Below the pieces are notes generated by a model. It worked only from the letters and a program-made list of their open reading frames with translations, ran no database searches and was not told where the DNA came from. A stretch of DNA of 64,000 bases from Allobosea sp. (GTDB lineage: Bacteria; Pseudomonadota; Alphaproteobacteria; Rhizobiales; Beijerinckiaceae), in assembly GCF_030695125.1 (NCBI RefSeq), contig NZ_JAUYTP010000073.1, positions 124,001 to 188,000 of the forward strand. Direction: 5' to 3'. This document shows positions 8,426 through 16,164 of this stretch, in pieces; the first letter of the stretch is position 1, and each line of letters opens with the position of its first letter. The translations under genes and the position numbers were made by a program.

Positions 8426-8974
8426 ATGTCGCGCGCCACGACGATCGGCCTCGGCCTGCTGGCCGCGCTGCTGTTGACGCCCCTGACACCGGTCGAGGCG
8501 GAGGCCGCCGGCGCGGCGGCGCGTCCGTCCGCAACCGCGTCGAAAGCCATCGGCTCGGGCGCGTCGGGCATCCACCAGGTTTCGCGCAACCGCTGGGGCG
8601 GCGCGGACGGCCACCGCATCCGCGGTCACCGCCATGCATATGGGCATGGGCATGGGTCCGTCCGGCTGGGGGCGCTCGGCTATCCCGGGCCCTCGACCAA
8701 TCCGGTGTCGGCACGGTCCAGCCATAGGCTGTCTGATCCGGGCCTCGAGCCGGAGCGTGCGATCGACCGCCGGTCCTTCGAGCACATGCCTGTGCGCATC
8801 GGCATCGTGCGCGGGCCGACGCCGGAGCCGACGCTCTACCGGCTCGAGGGGCGCCGCGACCGGCCGGCGACGCGCGTCATCCGCATCAACGACCCCGAGC
8901 CGCGCGACGGGCGGCGCAGCCGCTTCGCCCATGCGGAGACGGGCGCCTTGCTGCTGATCGTGCCCGGCCGCTGA
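8426..8974 (+). CDS. Secreted hypothetical protein
   Basis: The protein has 182 residues from ATG at 8426, chosen because AGGAGGAGC lies just upstream. A Sec signal peptide is apparent (GLGLLAALLLTPLTPVEAEA). The mature part has a Gly/His/Arg-rich segment (RGHRHAYGHGHGS) and a C-terminal region with RIGIVRGPTPEPTLYRLEGRR. No known domain was recognised. A periplasmic or secreted location is inferred from the signal only. Confidence 0.65.
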   Translation: MSRATTIGLGLLAALLLTPLTPVEAEAAGAAARPSATASKAIGSGASGIHQVSRNRWGGADGHRIRGHRHAYGHGHGSVRLGALGYPGPSTNPVSARSSHRLSDPGLEPERAIDRRSFEHMPVRIGIVRGPTPEPTLYRLEGRRDRPATRVIRINDPEPRDGRRSRFAHAETGALLLIVPGR

Positions 8975-8993
8975 GCGGAGGTGACCTCGCGTC

Positions 8994-9797
8994 TCAGCGC
9001 CGCCGGCTGGCGGCGTAGAGCGCGATCGCGGTCGCGTTGGAGACATTGAGGCTGGTGATGGTGCCCGGCACTTCCAGCCGCGCGACCTGGTCGCAGAGGT
9101 CGCGCGAGCGCTGGCGCAGTCCCTTGCCTTCGGCGCCCATCACCATGACCAGCGGGCGCGTCAGGGCGACGTCGTCGAAGGGAATCTCGCCGTCCGAATC
9201 GAAGCCGATGCGCTGGAAGCCGCGCTTGCCGAGCTGGTCGAGCGCATCGCCGAGATTGCGCACCGCGATCAGCGGCACATGCTCGAGCGCGCCTGAGGCC
9301 GATTTCGCCAGCACGCCGGTGGCGGCCGGCGAATGGCGGATCGTAACGATGACCGCCGCTGCGCCGAAGGCCGCCGCCGAGCGCAGGATCGCGCCGACAT
9401 TGTGGGGATCGGTGATCTGGTCGAGGGCCAGCACGATCGCATCGTCGGCCAGGCTGTCGAGATCGGGCGAGGGCAGCGGGTCGCAGACGAGGTAGAGCCC
9501 CTGATGCACCGAATCGGGCGTCAGCAGCCGGTCGATCTCGGAGGGGCGCACGATCTCCGGCTCCAGCGGCAGATCGCCGATCTCCTCCTGCAGGCGCTTG
9601 ACGCCGTTTTCGGTGGCGAGCAGGCGGCGGTGGCGTCGCTTTGGGTTTCGCAGCGCCTCGATGACGGGATGGACGCCGTAGAGCACGGCCTCGTCGATAT
9701 CGCCGGGGCGATGGTGGAGCGTGCCGTCGGCGCGCCGGGGGCTGGTCTGGCGCGGCCGGTCGCTGCGGTCCGGCTTGGGACGAAACGGGGCTGGCAT
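8994..9797 (-). CDS. rlmB: 23S rRNA (guanosine-2'-O-)-methyltransferase RlmB (TrmH/SpoU family)
   Basis: The protein has 267 residues from ATG at 9797 with AGGAGAAG upstream. It methylates the ribose of a conserved 23S rRNA guanosine using S-adenosylmethionine. The substrate-binding domain begins with AVLYGVHPVIEALRNPKRR. The SPOUT domain carries ALDQITDPHNVGAILRSAAAFGA (motif 1), VMVMGAEGKGL (motif 2) and SLNVSNATAIALY (motif 3), which form the deep trefoil-knot SAM site. It is divergent from tRNA-Tyr, an arrangement I recall as common in alphaproteobacteria. Confidence 0.93.
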   Translation of the reverse strand: MPAPFRPKPDRSDRPRQTSPRRADGTLHHRPGDIDEAVLYGVHPVIEALRNPKRRHRRLLATENGVKRLQEEIGDLPLEPEIVRPSEIDRLLTPDSVHQGLYLVCDPLPSPDLDSLADDAIVLALDQITDPHNVGAILRSAAAFGAAAVIVTIRHSPAATGVLAKSASGALEHVPLIAVRNLGDALDQLGKRGFQRIGFDSDGEIPFDDVALTRPLVMVMGAEGKGLRQRSRDLCDQVARLEVPGTITSLNVSNATAIALYAASRRR

Positions 9798-9908
9798 CGG
9801 GCTTCTCCTGCGGCGCTGGCGCATGCCCTGACATGACATCCCCGGCTTGGCCAGCCTGGAATTGCCGGGAGGACGCGCGATGCCCATGGGGCAGAGGGCT
9901 TTTTGCCG

Positions 9909-9937
9909 TTGACAGGGGGCGGCCCGGTCACCATAAG
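9909..9937 (+). promoter_or_regulatory. Sigma-70-type promoter for tRNA-Tyr
   Basis: TTGACA at 9909-9914 is followed, after a 17-bp spacer, by CATAAG at 9932-9937. This places the transcription start about 65-70 nt upstream of the tRNA-Tyr 5' end. The -35 box is a perfect consensus. Confidence 0.6.
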
Positions 9938-10010
9938 TCCGGCCGCGCCTGTCGCCGTCACGCGAGTGACATGAGACATCGCCTGCGGCTTGGCCGCAAG
10001 CAGCGCGGGC

Positions 10011-10095
10011 GGGGGAATGTCCCGAGCGGCAAAGGGGGCGGACTGTAAATCCGCTGGCTATGCCTTCGCAGGTTCGAGTCCTGCTTCCCCCACCA
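10011..10095 (+). tRNA. tRNA-Tyr (anticodon GTA)
   Basis: This is a class II tRNA of 85 nt. The acceptor GGGGGAA pairs with TTCCCCC, followed by A and encoded CCA. The D arm is CCCGAGCGGCAAAGGG, the anticodon stem-loop is GCGGACTGTAAATCCGC (anticodon GTA), a long variable arm TGGCTATGCCTTC follows, and the T loop is GGTTCGAGTCC. Confidence 0.96.
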
Positions 10096-10112
10096 TCTCC
10101 TTTTCCGATCAG

Positions 10113-10157
10113 AACGGCGAACCGGGTCGCACCCAGCGATCGGGTTCGCCGTTTTTC
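10113..10157 (+). terminator. Rho-independent terminator after tRNA-Tyr
   Basis: An 11-bp perfect stem, AACGGCGAACC / GGTTCGCCGTT, with a loop of about 19 nt is followed by a T run (TTTTTC). It lies 17 bp beyond the tRNA 3' end. Confidence 0.85.
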
Positions 10158-10188
10158 GTTTGTCCTGGTGCTGCAGGCCGGGACGAAC

Positions 10189-10214
10189 GATCCTGCATCG
10201 AGATCCTGCATCGA
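10189..10214. repeat. Tandem 13-bp repeat, two perfect copies
   Basis: GATCCTGCATCGA occurs twice head-to-tail between the tRNA-Tyr terminator and the lipoprotein gene. The rest of 10158-10396 holds no recognisable gene. Confidence 0.8.
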
Positions 10215-10396
10215 TATCCGGCGCGCGCTCCGGGGATGGCGGCACCACGACACGCCGCCGCTCGGGAGAGCGTCGCGGCGTGCTCGCAGGCGATCGGGTT
10301 GGCCGCCTGATCGAGACGATTGCCCTGTCGGCGAAACCATGGCCTACTTCCGCAACTGTCGGGTCGAAACAACGTCAGGTTCGAGGCGGGGCGGGG

Positions 10397-10900
10397 ATGG
10401 TCACCAGTAACGTCAAGATCAGTTGCAGACAGCGTGTCGCCGGTCCGGCTTTGGCCCTATTCGCCGCTCTGGCGCTCGGCGGCTGCCTGTCCAGCGGAGA
10501 GGAGCGGACGGCGCAGGCCGTGGTCGTCGCCTCAGTCGCCGCGCCGAGCGACATCGGCATCGACAAGCTGATCGGGAGCTGGGGCATCGCATCCTTCCAC
10601 AACGAGAAGGACCGCAAGCGCACCGAGGCGCAGGCCAAAGCGAGCTGCAATCAGCCCTATGTCATCGCCAAGGGCGCTCGCAACGGCGTGATGATGCATG
10701 TCGCCGACGACGCCAAGCTCTACGAACTCAGGCTCAAGGCCGGTGCGGGCGGGCGGAATTTCCTCGGCTTCGAGGCGCCGCCCGGCGATCTCCAGGATCG
10801 CGAGATCCTGTCGGCGACCGATGCGATGCTGGTGATGCGCTTCGTCGATCCCGACGCGCATCGCCGCTATGGCACCTTCATCTATGTGCGTTGCCGCTGA
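10397..10900 (+). CDS. Lipoprotein of unknown function
   Basis: The protein has 167 residues from ATG at 10397. The N terminus is a lipoprotein signal (ALALFAALALGG-C lipobox, Cys about 33), so the mature protein is membrane-anchored. The globular part begins DKLIGSWGIASFHNEKDRKR and includes QPYVIAKGARNGVMMHVADDAKLYELRLK, a compact beta-rich pattern without a known motif. The stop lies 13 bp before the L,D-transpeptidase start, and the two are probably cotranscribed, suggesting an envelope role. Confidence 0.75.
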   Translation: MVTSNVKISCRQRVAGPALALFAALALGGCLSSGEERTAQAVVVASVAAPSDIGIDKLIGSWGIASFHNEKDRKRTEAQAKASCNQPYVIAKGARNGVMMHVADDAKLYELRLKAGAGGRNFLGFEAPPGDLQDREILSATDAMLVMRFVDPDAHRRYGTFIYVRCR

Positions 10901-10913
10901 GCGGGAGGACCCG

Positions 10914-11549
10914 ATGACTCACGACACCTTGCGCCCGGTTCGGACTGGGCTGGCGGCCGCGGCCTTGATGGCCTGTCTGGCGCTGCCGCAGACAGCGCAG
11001 GCCCAGCCGCGCCCGCCCGCCGCCGTGCAGGAGACGATGGATATCGGCGACGAGCCGGGCCGCGTCTCGACCGAGGAGGTCAGCATCACCGAGGGTCCCT
11101 ATGCCCGGCAGATGGTGCTGTTTCGCTCCAGCGAGCCACCGGGGACGGTGATCATCCAATCGGCCGAGCGCTTCCTCTATGTCGTGCAGGGCAATGGGCG
11201 GGCGCTGCGCTACGGCATCGGCGTCGGCCGCGAGGGCTTCCAGTGGTCGGGTCTGGTGCAGGTCAGCCGCAAGGCGGAATGGCCGGACTGGCGCCCGCCG
11301 CCGGAGATGCTGCAGCGCCAGCCCTATCTGCCGCGCTTCATGGCCGGCGGGCCGGGCAATCCGATGGGCGCGCGGGCGCTCTATCTCGGCTCGACGGTGT
11401 TTCGCATCCACGGCACCAACCAGCCCGAGACGATCGGGGAGGCGATCTCGTCGGGGTGCTTCCGGCTGGCCAATGGCGACGTCGCCGATCTCTATGAGCG
11501 CGTACCGCTCGGGACCAAGGTGATCATCCGGCACAAGGCGACGCTGTAG
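10914..11549 (+). CDS. L,D-transpeptidase (YkuD domain)
   Basis: The protein has 211 residues from ATG at 10914, preceded by GGGAGGA. A Sec signal peptide ends near AQA-QP. The YkuD catalytic region is FRIHGTNQPETIG followed by SSGCFRLANGDVADLY, containing the HXGT and SxGC(I/F)R(L/M) motifs with the nucleophilic Cys. These periplasmic enzymes form 3-3 crosslinks or attach lipoproteins to peptidoglycan. The length and single domain fit the short alphaproteobacterial group. It is probably in an operon with the preceding lipoprotein gene. Confidence 0.93.
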   Translation: MTHDTLRPVRTGLAAAALMACLALPQTAQAQPRPPAAVQETMDIGDEPGRVSTEEVSITEGPYARQMVLFRSSEPPGTVIIQSAERFLYVVQGNGRALRYGIGVGREGFQWSGLVQVSRKAEWPDWRPPPEMLQRQPYLPRFMAGGPGNPMGARALYLGSTVFRIHGTNQPETIGEAISSGCFRLANGDVADLYERVPLGTKVIIRHKATL

Positions 11550-11590
11550 CGCGCCGCCGCGCCCGCACGACACATCAGGGGGGGAACGTC

Positions 11591-12628
11591 ATGTCGCGGG
11601 TTTCATCAATGTGCCGGCGTGGGCTCGGCGTCTTGGCTGCCATGCTCTGGGCCGCGGCGGTGGCAAGCCCCACCGGAGCGGGGACGCTGGATACGGTGAA
11701 GCAGCGCGGCACGCTCGCCTGCGGCGTCAGCGAGGGGCTGAACGGGTTTTCGGCCAAGGACGCGCAGGGCCGATGGCGCGGGTTCGACGTCGATTTCTGC
11801 CGGGCGCTGGCGGCGGCCGTGCTCGGCGATGCGGAGAAGGTGAGCTTCACGCCCTTGTCGGCGAGCGAGCGCTTCGATGCGCTCAAGGGGGCGAAGGTCG
11901 ATCTGCTCTCGCGCAACTCGACTTGGACGCTCGGCCGCGAGGCAGAGCTCGGCCTCGCCTTCGCAGGCATCACCTATCATGACGGCCAGGGCTTCCTGGC
12001 CAAGCGCGCGCTCGGTGTCGACGGCGCGCTGGCGCTCGACAAGGCGAAGATCTGCGTCGAGACCGGCACGACCTCGCAGTTCAACCTGGCCGACTTCTTC
12101 CGCGCCAACGCGATGACCTATGAGGAGAAGCTGTTTCCGGGCGCGGCCGAGGCCTTCGCCGCTTTCGAAGCCGGCCAGTGCGATGTCCTGACCCGCGACC
12201 AGTCGGCGCTTTATGGCGAGCGGCTGCGGCTGGCCAGGCCCAGCGAGGCGATCGTCCTGCCCGACGTGATCTCGAAGGAGCCGCTCGGGCCGGTGGTCCG
12301 CGCCGACGACTTCGCCTGGTTCACCGTGGTGAAGTGGGTCAATTTCGCGTTGATCAACGCGGAGGAACTCGGCATTGCGGCCGGCAACCTCGACGATGCG
12401 CTGAAATCGCAGAAGCCCGATGTCCGCCGCTTCACCGGCGCCGAGGGCGGCTTCGGCAAGGCGCTGGGCCTGTCTGCCGACTGGGCGGTCAAGGCCGTGC
12501 GGGCGAGCGGCAGCTATGCCGAGATCTATGAGCGCAATCTCGGCACGGGCTCCAAGCTCGCCATTCCACGTGGGCTGAACCAACTCTGGAACATGGGCGG
12601 CGTGCTTTACGCGCCGCCGCTGCGCTGA
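11591..12628 (+). CDS. Amino-acid ABC transporter substrate-binding protein (AapJ/BztA-like)
   Basis: The protein has 345 residues with an AGGGGGGGAA ribosome site and a signal peptide cleaved near GAG-TLD. The SBP_bac_3 fold is shown by TLDTVKQRGTLACGVSEGLNGFSAKDAQGRWRGFDVDFCRALAAAVLGD and RFDALKGAKVDLLSRNSTWTLGREAELGL. The C-terminal LGTGSKLAIPRGLNQLWNMGGVLYAPPLR resembles the general L-amino-acid binding proteins. No permease or ATPase gene is adjacent in the window, so it is an orphan receptor or uses a transporter encoded elsewhere. Confidence 0.9.
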   Translation: MSRVSSMCRRGLGVLAAMLWAAAVASPTGAGTLDTVKQRGTLACGVSEGLNGFSAKDAQGRWRGFDVDFCRALAAAVLGDAEKVSFTPLSASERFDALKGAKVDLLSRNSTWTLGREAELGLAFAGITYHDGQGFLAKRALGVDGALALDKAKICVETGTTSQFNLADFFRANAMTYEEKLFPGAAEAFAAFEAGQCDVLTRDQSALYGERLRLARPSEAIVLPDVISKEPLGPVVRADDFAWFTVVKWVNFALINAEELGIAAGNLDDALKSQKPDVRRFTGAEGGFGKALGLSADWAVKAVRASGSYAEIYERNLGTGSKLAIPRGLNQLWNMGGVLYAPPLR

Positions 12629-12689
12629 AGCCTCTCGGCCGGCAAGGCTGACGCTGGCGGGCGCTGCGGGCGGCGGTTCAGGACGGTGC

Positions 12690-13418
12690 TCAATCCTGCG
12701 TCGAGAGGCGCCGGTACAGCGCGTTGGCCCGGTTCAAATGGTCGGACATGGCCAGCGCCGCCGCGTCGCCATCGCCCGCGGCGATCGCGTCATAAATGCG
12801 CCGGTGTTCCTCCAGCGTCAAGCGTTCGGCGCCGGGTGCGCGCACCAGCGAGCGGTAATAGACACCAAGCCAGGCCAGCATCGCCTCGACGGCGGCGACG
12901 AAGACCGGGTTGCCGGTCATCGCCGCGATCTGGCGATGGAAGGCGATGTCGCAGGCGAGGAAGTCGTCGAGCTCGGCCTGGCGATGCGCATCGAGCCGTT
13001 GGCGCAGCACCGCGAGACCGGCCGCGTCGACGCGCTGCGCCGCCAGCCGGGCGACTCCGGCCTCAAGCAGGACGCGCGCCTCCTTGAGATGGTCGAGCGT
13101 GCGCGGCTCGACGCTGAGCAGATAGCGCGCGGCGTCGGCCATCTGCCCGATCATCGCCTGGGCCGTGGGCAACAGGACGCGGGCACGCTCGCCATGGCTG
13201 ATCCCGACGATGCCTGAGCGTTCCAGTTGCTGCAGCGCCTCGCGGATCGAGGGACGGCCGACACCATAGGCGTCCATCAATTCGCGTTCGGAGGGCAGTT
13301 GCGCCCCGGGTGCGAACTCGCCGGCCTGGATGCGGGCGAGCAGGCGGTCGAGAACCTCCTGATGCAACTTGCGGCGGGGGATCGGTTCGGGCGTCACGGT
13401 CGGTGCGGTCTTGGTCAT
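12690..13418 (-). CDS. FadR-family GntR transcriptional regulator of the apionate module
   Basis: The protein has 242 residues. The N-terminal winged helix includes LPSERELMDAYGVGRPSIREALQQLERSGIV, a typical GntR recognition helix. The FCD effector domain has the metal-ligand pattern DIAFHRQIAAMTGNP and MSDHLNRA near the C terminus. It is the last gene of the leftward operon and overlaps the kinase gene by 4 bp, so it likely autoregulates the module through the duplicated site at 16079-16138. An effector such as apionate or a pathway intermediate is inference. Confidence 0.88.
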   Translation of the reverse strand: MTKTAPTVTPEPIPRRKLHQEVLDRLLARIQAGEFAPGAQLPSERELMDAYGVGRPSIREALQQLERSGIVGISHGERARVLLPTAQAMIGQMADAARYLLSVEPRTLDHLKEARVLLEAGVARLAAQRVDAAGLAVLRQRLDAHRQAELDDFLACDIAFHRQIAAMTGNPVFVAAVEAMLAWLGVYYRSLVRAPGAERLTLEEHRRIYDAIAAGDGDAAALAMSDHLNRANALYRRLSTQD

Positions 13419-14791
13419 GGCGGGGGAAGCGGGCCGCCGGCGCGGACGGCCGCAAAATAGTCGTCGCCGCCGATCTGGCCGCCTTTCAGCGCGAGTTCAA
13501 GCCCGTCGCGGCGGGGATCATCGGCATAAGCGCGGCAGAGCGGCGAGCCCGGCGCGATCGCGGCGATGGCCGACAGTGCGTCGATGCCGAGCGACAGCGT
13601 GGCATGGCCGGAGGTGTCGCCCCCGGCGATCAGGGCGCGGGTCACGCTGGATGCGTCGAGGATGGCGCCCAGAATGGTGCCGAGGCCCGCGCCGATGCGG
13701 TCGTTGACCGTCGCCATGTCGAGGCCGGCGCTGCGGCAGGCCTCGGCCATGGCCGGCACGGCGGGGTCGTCGGGGCCCTGCGCGGTGAAGACGAGGGGCG
13801 AGGCGCCTGTTCCGACCGCCGCCAGCGCTGCGGCGACCGCGCGGCCGCATTCCGCCTGCCAGGCTGCGGTATCCACAGCGCGCGTCGCGTCGAGCCGGAT
13901 GGGTTCGAAGCCGTGCTGCCCCGCATGGGCGATCTGGCCGGCGGTCACGGGCGAACAGGAGCCGGAGACGACGGCGATCTGTGCCACCGGTGCGGCGCGC
14001 AGCGTCGGCGGCGAGCGCGGGATCAGGCCGGCCGCGCGCCAATGCGCCACGAGCGCATATTCGACGCCTTGCGAACCGGCGACGAAGCGGCAGGCCGCAC
14101 GGTCCTGCCAGATCAACCGTCCCGCGGCGGCCAAGCTGGGTTCGTCGACGCCGTCGATCGCGATCACGGGGATGCCGTCGCCCCTGATGGCTGCCAGGAC
14201 GTCCGGCACCCGGTCGTTCTGGAGCGCGGGCCAGTCGATCAGGCCGATCCGCCTGTTGGTCTGGCGCGCCAGATGGCGGGTCAGGTCGGCTTCATCCATC
14301 GGCGTCACCGGATGGCGCGCCATCACCGGGTGCCGGTCGAGCCGGTGCCCGACGCCGCCGACGACGGCAAACAGGTTGCCGAAGAGCTGGTAGCGGCCGA
14401 TCGGCGGCGCCGCGACGAGAAGCGGCACCCAGCCAGGGGACAGCGTCGCCACGCCAAGATCGATCGCACGGCCGATCGAGCCGATCGCGGGGGCCGAGTC
14501 GAAGGTCGAGCAGGTCTTGTAGTGGATCAGCGGCGCGCCGATGCCGACCAACGAGCGGTAGATCGCCGGCAGATGCGCGTCCATCCAGGCCGGCGATTGC
14601 GAGCGCGCGATGCCGGCGATGCCGATGCAGCGGCGGTCGGCGAAGGCGGCCAGCCGTTGCGGGGAGGGGGGCTTGAGAAACATGACCGAATCGAGCCCGG
14701 CGAAGCTCATCACCTCCATCACGGCGGCCGAGCCGGTGAAGTCGTCGCCGTAATAGGCCAGCAGCGGGCCGGGCGGCAAAGCCTCGCTCAT
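13415..14791 (-). CDS. oiaK: DUF1537 four-carbon acid-sugar kinase family protein (3-oxo-isoapionate kinase-like)
   Basis: The protein has 458 residues from ATG at 14791; the longer track ORF is unsupported. The N-terminal domain begins with LAYYGDDFTGSAAVMEV, the characteristic DDxTG acid-sugar site. The C-terminal nucleotide-binding domain carries VVSGSCSPVTAGQI and the GGDTSGHATLSLGIDAL motif. DUF1537 enzymes phosphorylate acid sugars such as threonate, erythronate or 3-oxo-isoapionate. Linkage to a RuBisCO-like protein and an ApnO-like oxidoisomerase favours 3-oxo-isoapionate kinase. Both neighbours overlap by 4 bp, showing translational coupling. Confidence 0.8.
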   Translation of the reverse strand: MSEALPPGPLLAYYGDDFTGSAAVMEVMSFAGLDSVMFLKPPSPQRLAAFADRRCIGIAGIARSQSPAWMDAHLPAIYRSLVGIGAPLIHYKTCSTFDSAPAIGSIGRAIDLGVATLSPGWVPLLVAAPPIGRYQLFGNLFAVVGGVGHRLDRHPVMARHPVTPMDEADLTRHLARQTNRRIGLIDWPALQNDRVPDVLAAIRGDGIPVIAIDGVDEPSLAAAGRLIWQDRAACRFVAGSQGVEYALVAHWRAAGLIPRSPPTLRAAPVAQIAVVSGSCSPVTAGQIAHAGQHGFEPIRLDATRAVDTAAWQAECGRAVAAALAAVGTGASPLVFTAQGPDDPAVPAMAEACRSAGLDMATVNDRIGAGLGTILGAILDASSVTRALIAGGDTSGHATLSLGIDALSAIAAIAPGSPLCRAYADDPRRDGLELALKGGQIGGDDYFAAVRAGGPLPPP

Positions 14792-16053
14792 GCGTAGTGC
14801 CCCAGTGCAGCCGCCAGCGCCGGGCTGTCGAGGGCCTTGTCCTCCAGCGTGACGCCCGCGACCGCCGCGCTCCAGGAATCGCGCAGCGCCGCCACGCCGG
14901 CTCCGGGGCCGTCGGGATGGGCGAGGATGCCCCCGCCCGCCGCGAAGATCAGGTCGGTCGTGCCCAGCGCGCGCCAGGTGCCCTGCGCCTGCCGGATGGT
15001 CTGGCCGGAGGAGAACACCGGCATGATCGCATCCGCGCGATGGGGGAAGAGCGGTGCGAGGCAGGCCTTCGCCGAGGCGATGACGCTGTCGTCGGGCTCG
15101 CTGAACTTGTTGGCGAGCCCGTTGACGTGCATTTGGTCGGCGCCGGCCAGCCGCCAGAGCTTGTGCCAGGCGGTGTAGGTCCAACCCAGCGCCGGGCTGC
15201 GGGACAGATAGCCCCAGCCGTTACGATGGGCATGGATCGGCAGTTGCGAGAACTTCCCCAACTCGATCATGCCGACGAGGCCGACCGAGTTCAGGCTCGC
15301 CATCACGCAGGTGCCGCCCGCCTTCAGCACATGGTCGTGGCGGCGCTTCATCTGGTCGAGATCGCCGGTCAGGTTGAAGGCGACCATGGTCTTGCGGCCG
15401 CTGCGATCGGCCTGCGCCTCGACGACGCGCATCACCGCATCGACCCGCGCCTCGAACGGGCAGAGCGCTCCGTCCGACTGCAATTCGTCGTCCTTGATGA
15501 AGTCGATGCCGGCGCGGCAGAGCGTGTCGACCAGCGCCGCCGTCTCCTGCGGGCCGAAGCCGACGCTGGGCTTGATGATCGTCCCGATCAGCGGGCCGCT
15601 GGCGACGCCGGCCAGCCGTCGGGTGCCGGCGATGCCGAAGCGCGGCCCGCCATAGGCCTCGGCGAAGGCCCGCGGCAGGCGGATGTCGAGCAGCTTGAGG
15701 CCCGAAACCTGCCGCAGTTCGAAGAGGTTGCCGGCGATGGTGGCGAGGAGGTTCGGCAGCGAGGCACCGATGGTCTCGAGCGGCCAGGACAGGGTGACAT
15801 GGGCGCGGCGATAGCCCTCCCGCGGCGCCGGCGGGTCGGCCGTGGCGCCGGGCAGGGAGCGACGATCGGCGTGGTCGAGCAGTTCCAGCCGCTCGACGCG
15901 CGCGGCGGCGCGGGCGGTCAGCTCGGGTGTTTCGCCGGGCACCGCGATGAAGGTGCCGCTCGATTGCTCGCCCGCCATCGCCTCGGCGGTGCGGCGCGGA
16001 TCGCCCGGCGTCTCCAGCCAGTAATCCGCCTCGACGCGTTGCATCCCGTCCAC
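14788..16053 (-). CDS. RuBisCO-like protein acting on 3-oxo-isoapionate 4-phosphate (OiaX or OiaT type)
   Basis: The protein has 421 residues from GTG at 16053, with GGGAG 7 nt upstream; an in-frame ATG lies at 16044. It has the large-subunit TIM-barrel: TIIKP (K161), the carbamylation/metal triad in FIKDDE (K187, D189, E190), IHAHRNGWG, VFSSGQT and AAGGGILAHPDGPGAG for phosphate binding. Loop 6 is altered (HVNGLANKFSE), so CO2 fixation is not expected. Known RuBisCO-like proteins in apionate clusters either decarboxylate 3-oxo-isoapionate 4-phosphate (OiaX) or cleave it by transcarboxylation/hydrolysis (OiaT). No erythrulose-phosphate isomerase is nearby, which mildly favours the second. Confidence 0.85.
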   Translation of the reverse strand: MDGMQRVEADYWLETPGDPRRTAEAMAGEQSSGTFIAVPGETPELTARAAARVERLELLDHADRRSLPGATADPPAPREGYRRAHVTLSWPLETIGASLPNLLATIAGNLFELRQVSGLKLLDIRLPRAFAEAYGGPRFGIAGTRRLAGVASGPLIGTIIKPSVGFGPQETAALVDTLCRAGIDFIKDDELQSDGALCPFEARVDAVMRVVEAQADRSGRKTMVAFNLTGDLDQMKRRHDHVLKAGGTCVMASLNSVGLVGMIELGKFSQLPIHAHRNGWGYLSRSPALGWTYTAWHKLWRLAGADQMHVNGLANKFSEPDDSVIASAKACLAPLFPHRADAIMPVFSSGQTIRQAQGTWRALGTTDLIFAAGGGILAHPDGPGAGVAALRDSWSAAVAGVTLEDKALDSPALAAALGHYA

Positions 16054-16078
16054 GCCTTCGCTCCCGTCACTAAACTCA

Positions 16079-16138
16079 TGATGTCATCACACCAGATTGA
16101 CAGCATGAAACCCCCATGGGATCAACTCATCATACCAG
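16079..16138. promoter_or_regulatory. Duplicated operator-like sites between the RLP operon and the apnO-like gene
   Basis: TCATCACACCAG (16084-16095) and TCATCATACCAG (16127-16138) match in 11 of 12 positions, 43 bp apart start to start (about four helical turns). The left copy overlaps a perfect 11-bp palindrome, TGATGTCATCA (16079-16089); the right one lies inside CAACT-N9-AGTTG. The location, between divergent genes of one pathway with a FadR regulator, makes them the best candidate regulator sites. Confidence 0.55.
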
Positions 16139-16164
16139 TTGGACGCCTCTACGGGAGATGCAGC

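Noticed and set aside
10095-10396. Small ORFs between tRNA-Tyr and the lipoprotein gene
   Set aside because: They overlap the tRNA or the terminator and have no supported start; the lipoprotein start at 10397 is well placed.
14788-16053. True carbon-fixing RuBisCO
   Set aside because: Loop 6 is changed (HVNGLANKFSE), no small subunit or phosphoribulokinase is present, and the neighbours point to sugar-acid metabolism.
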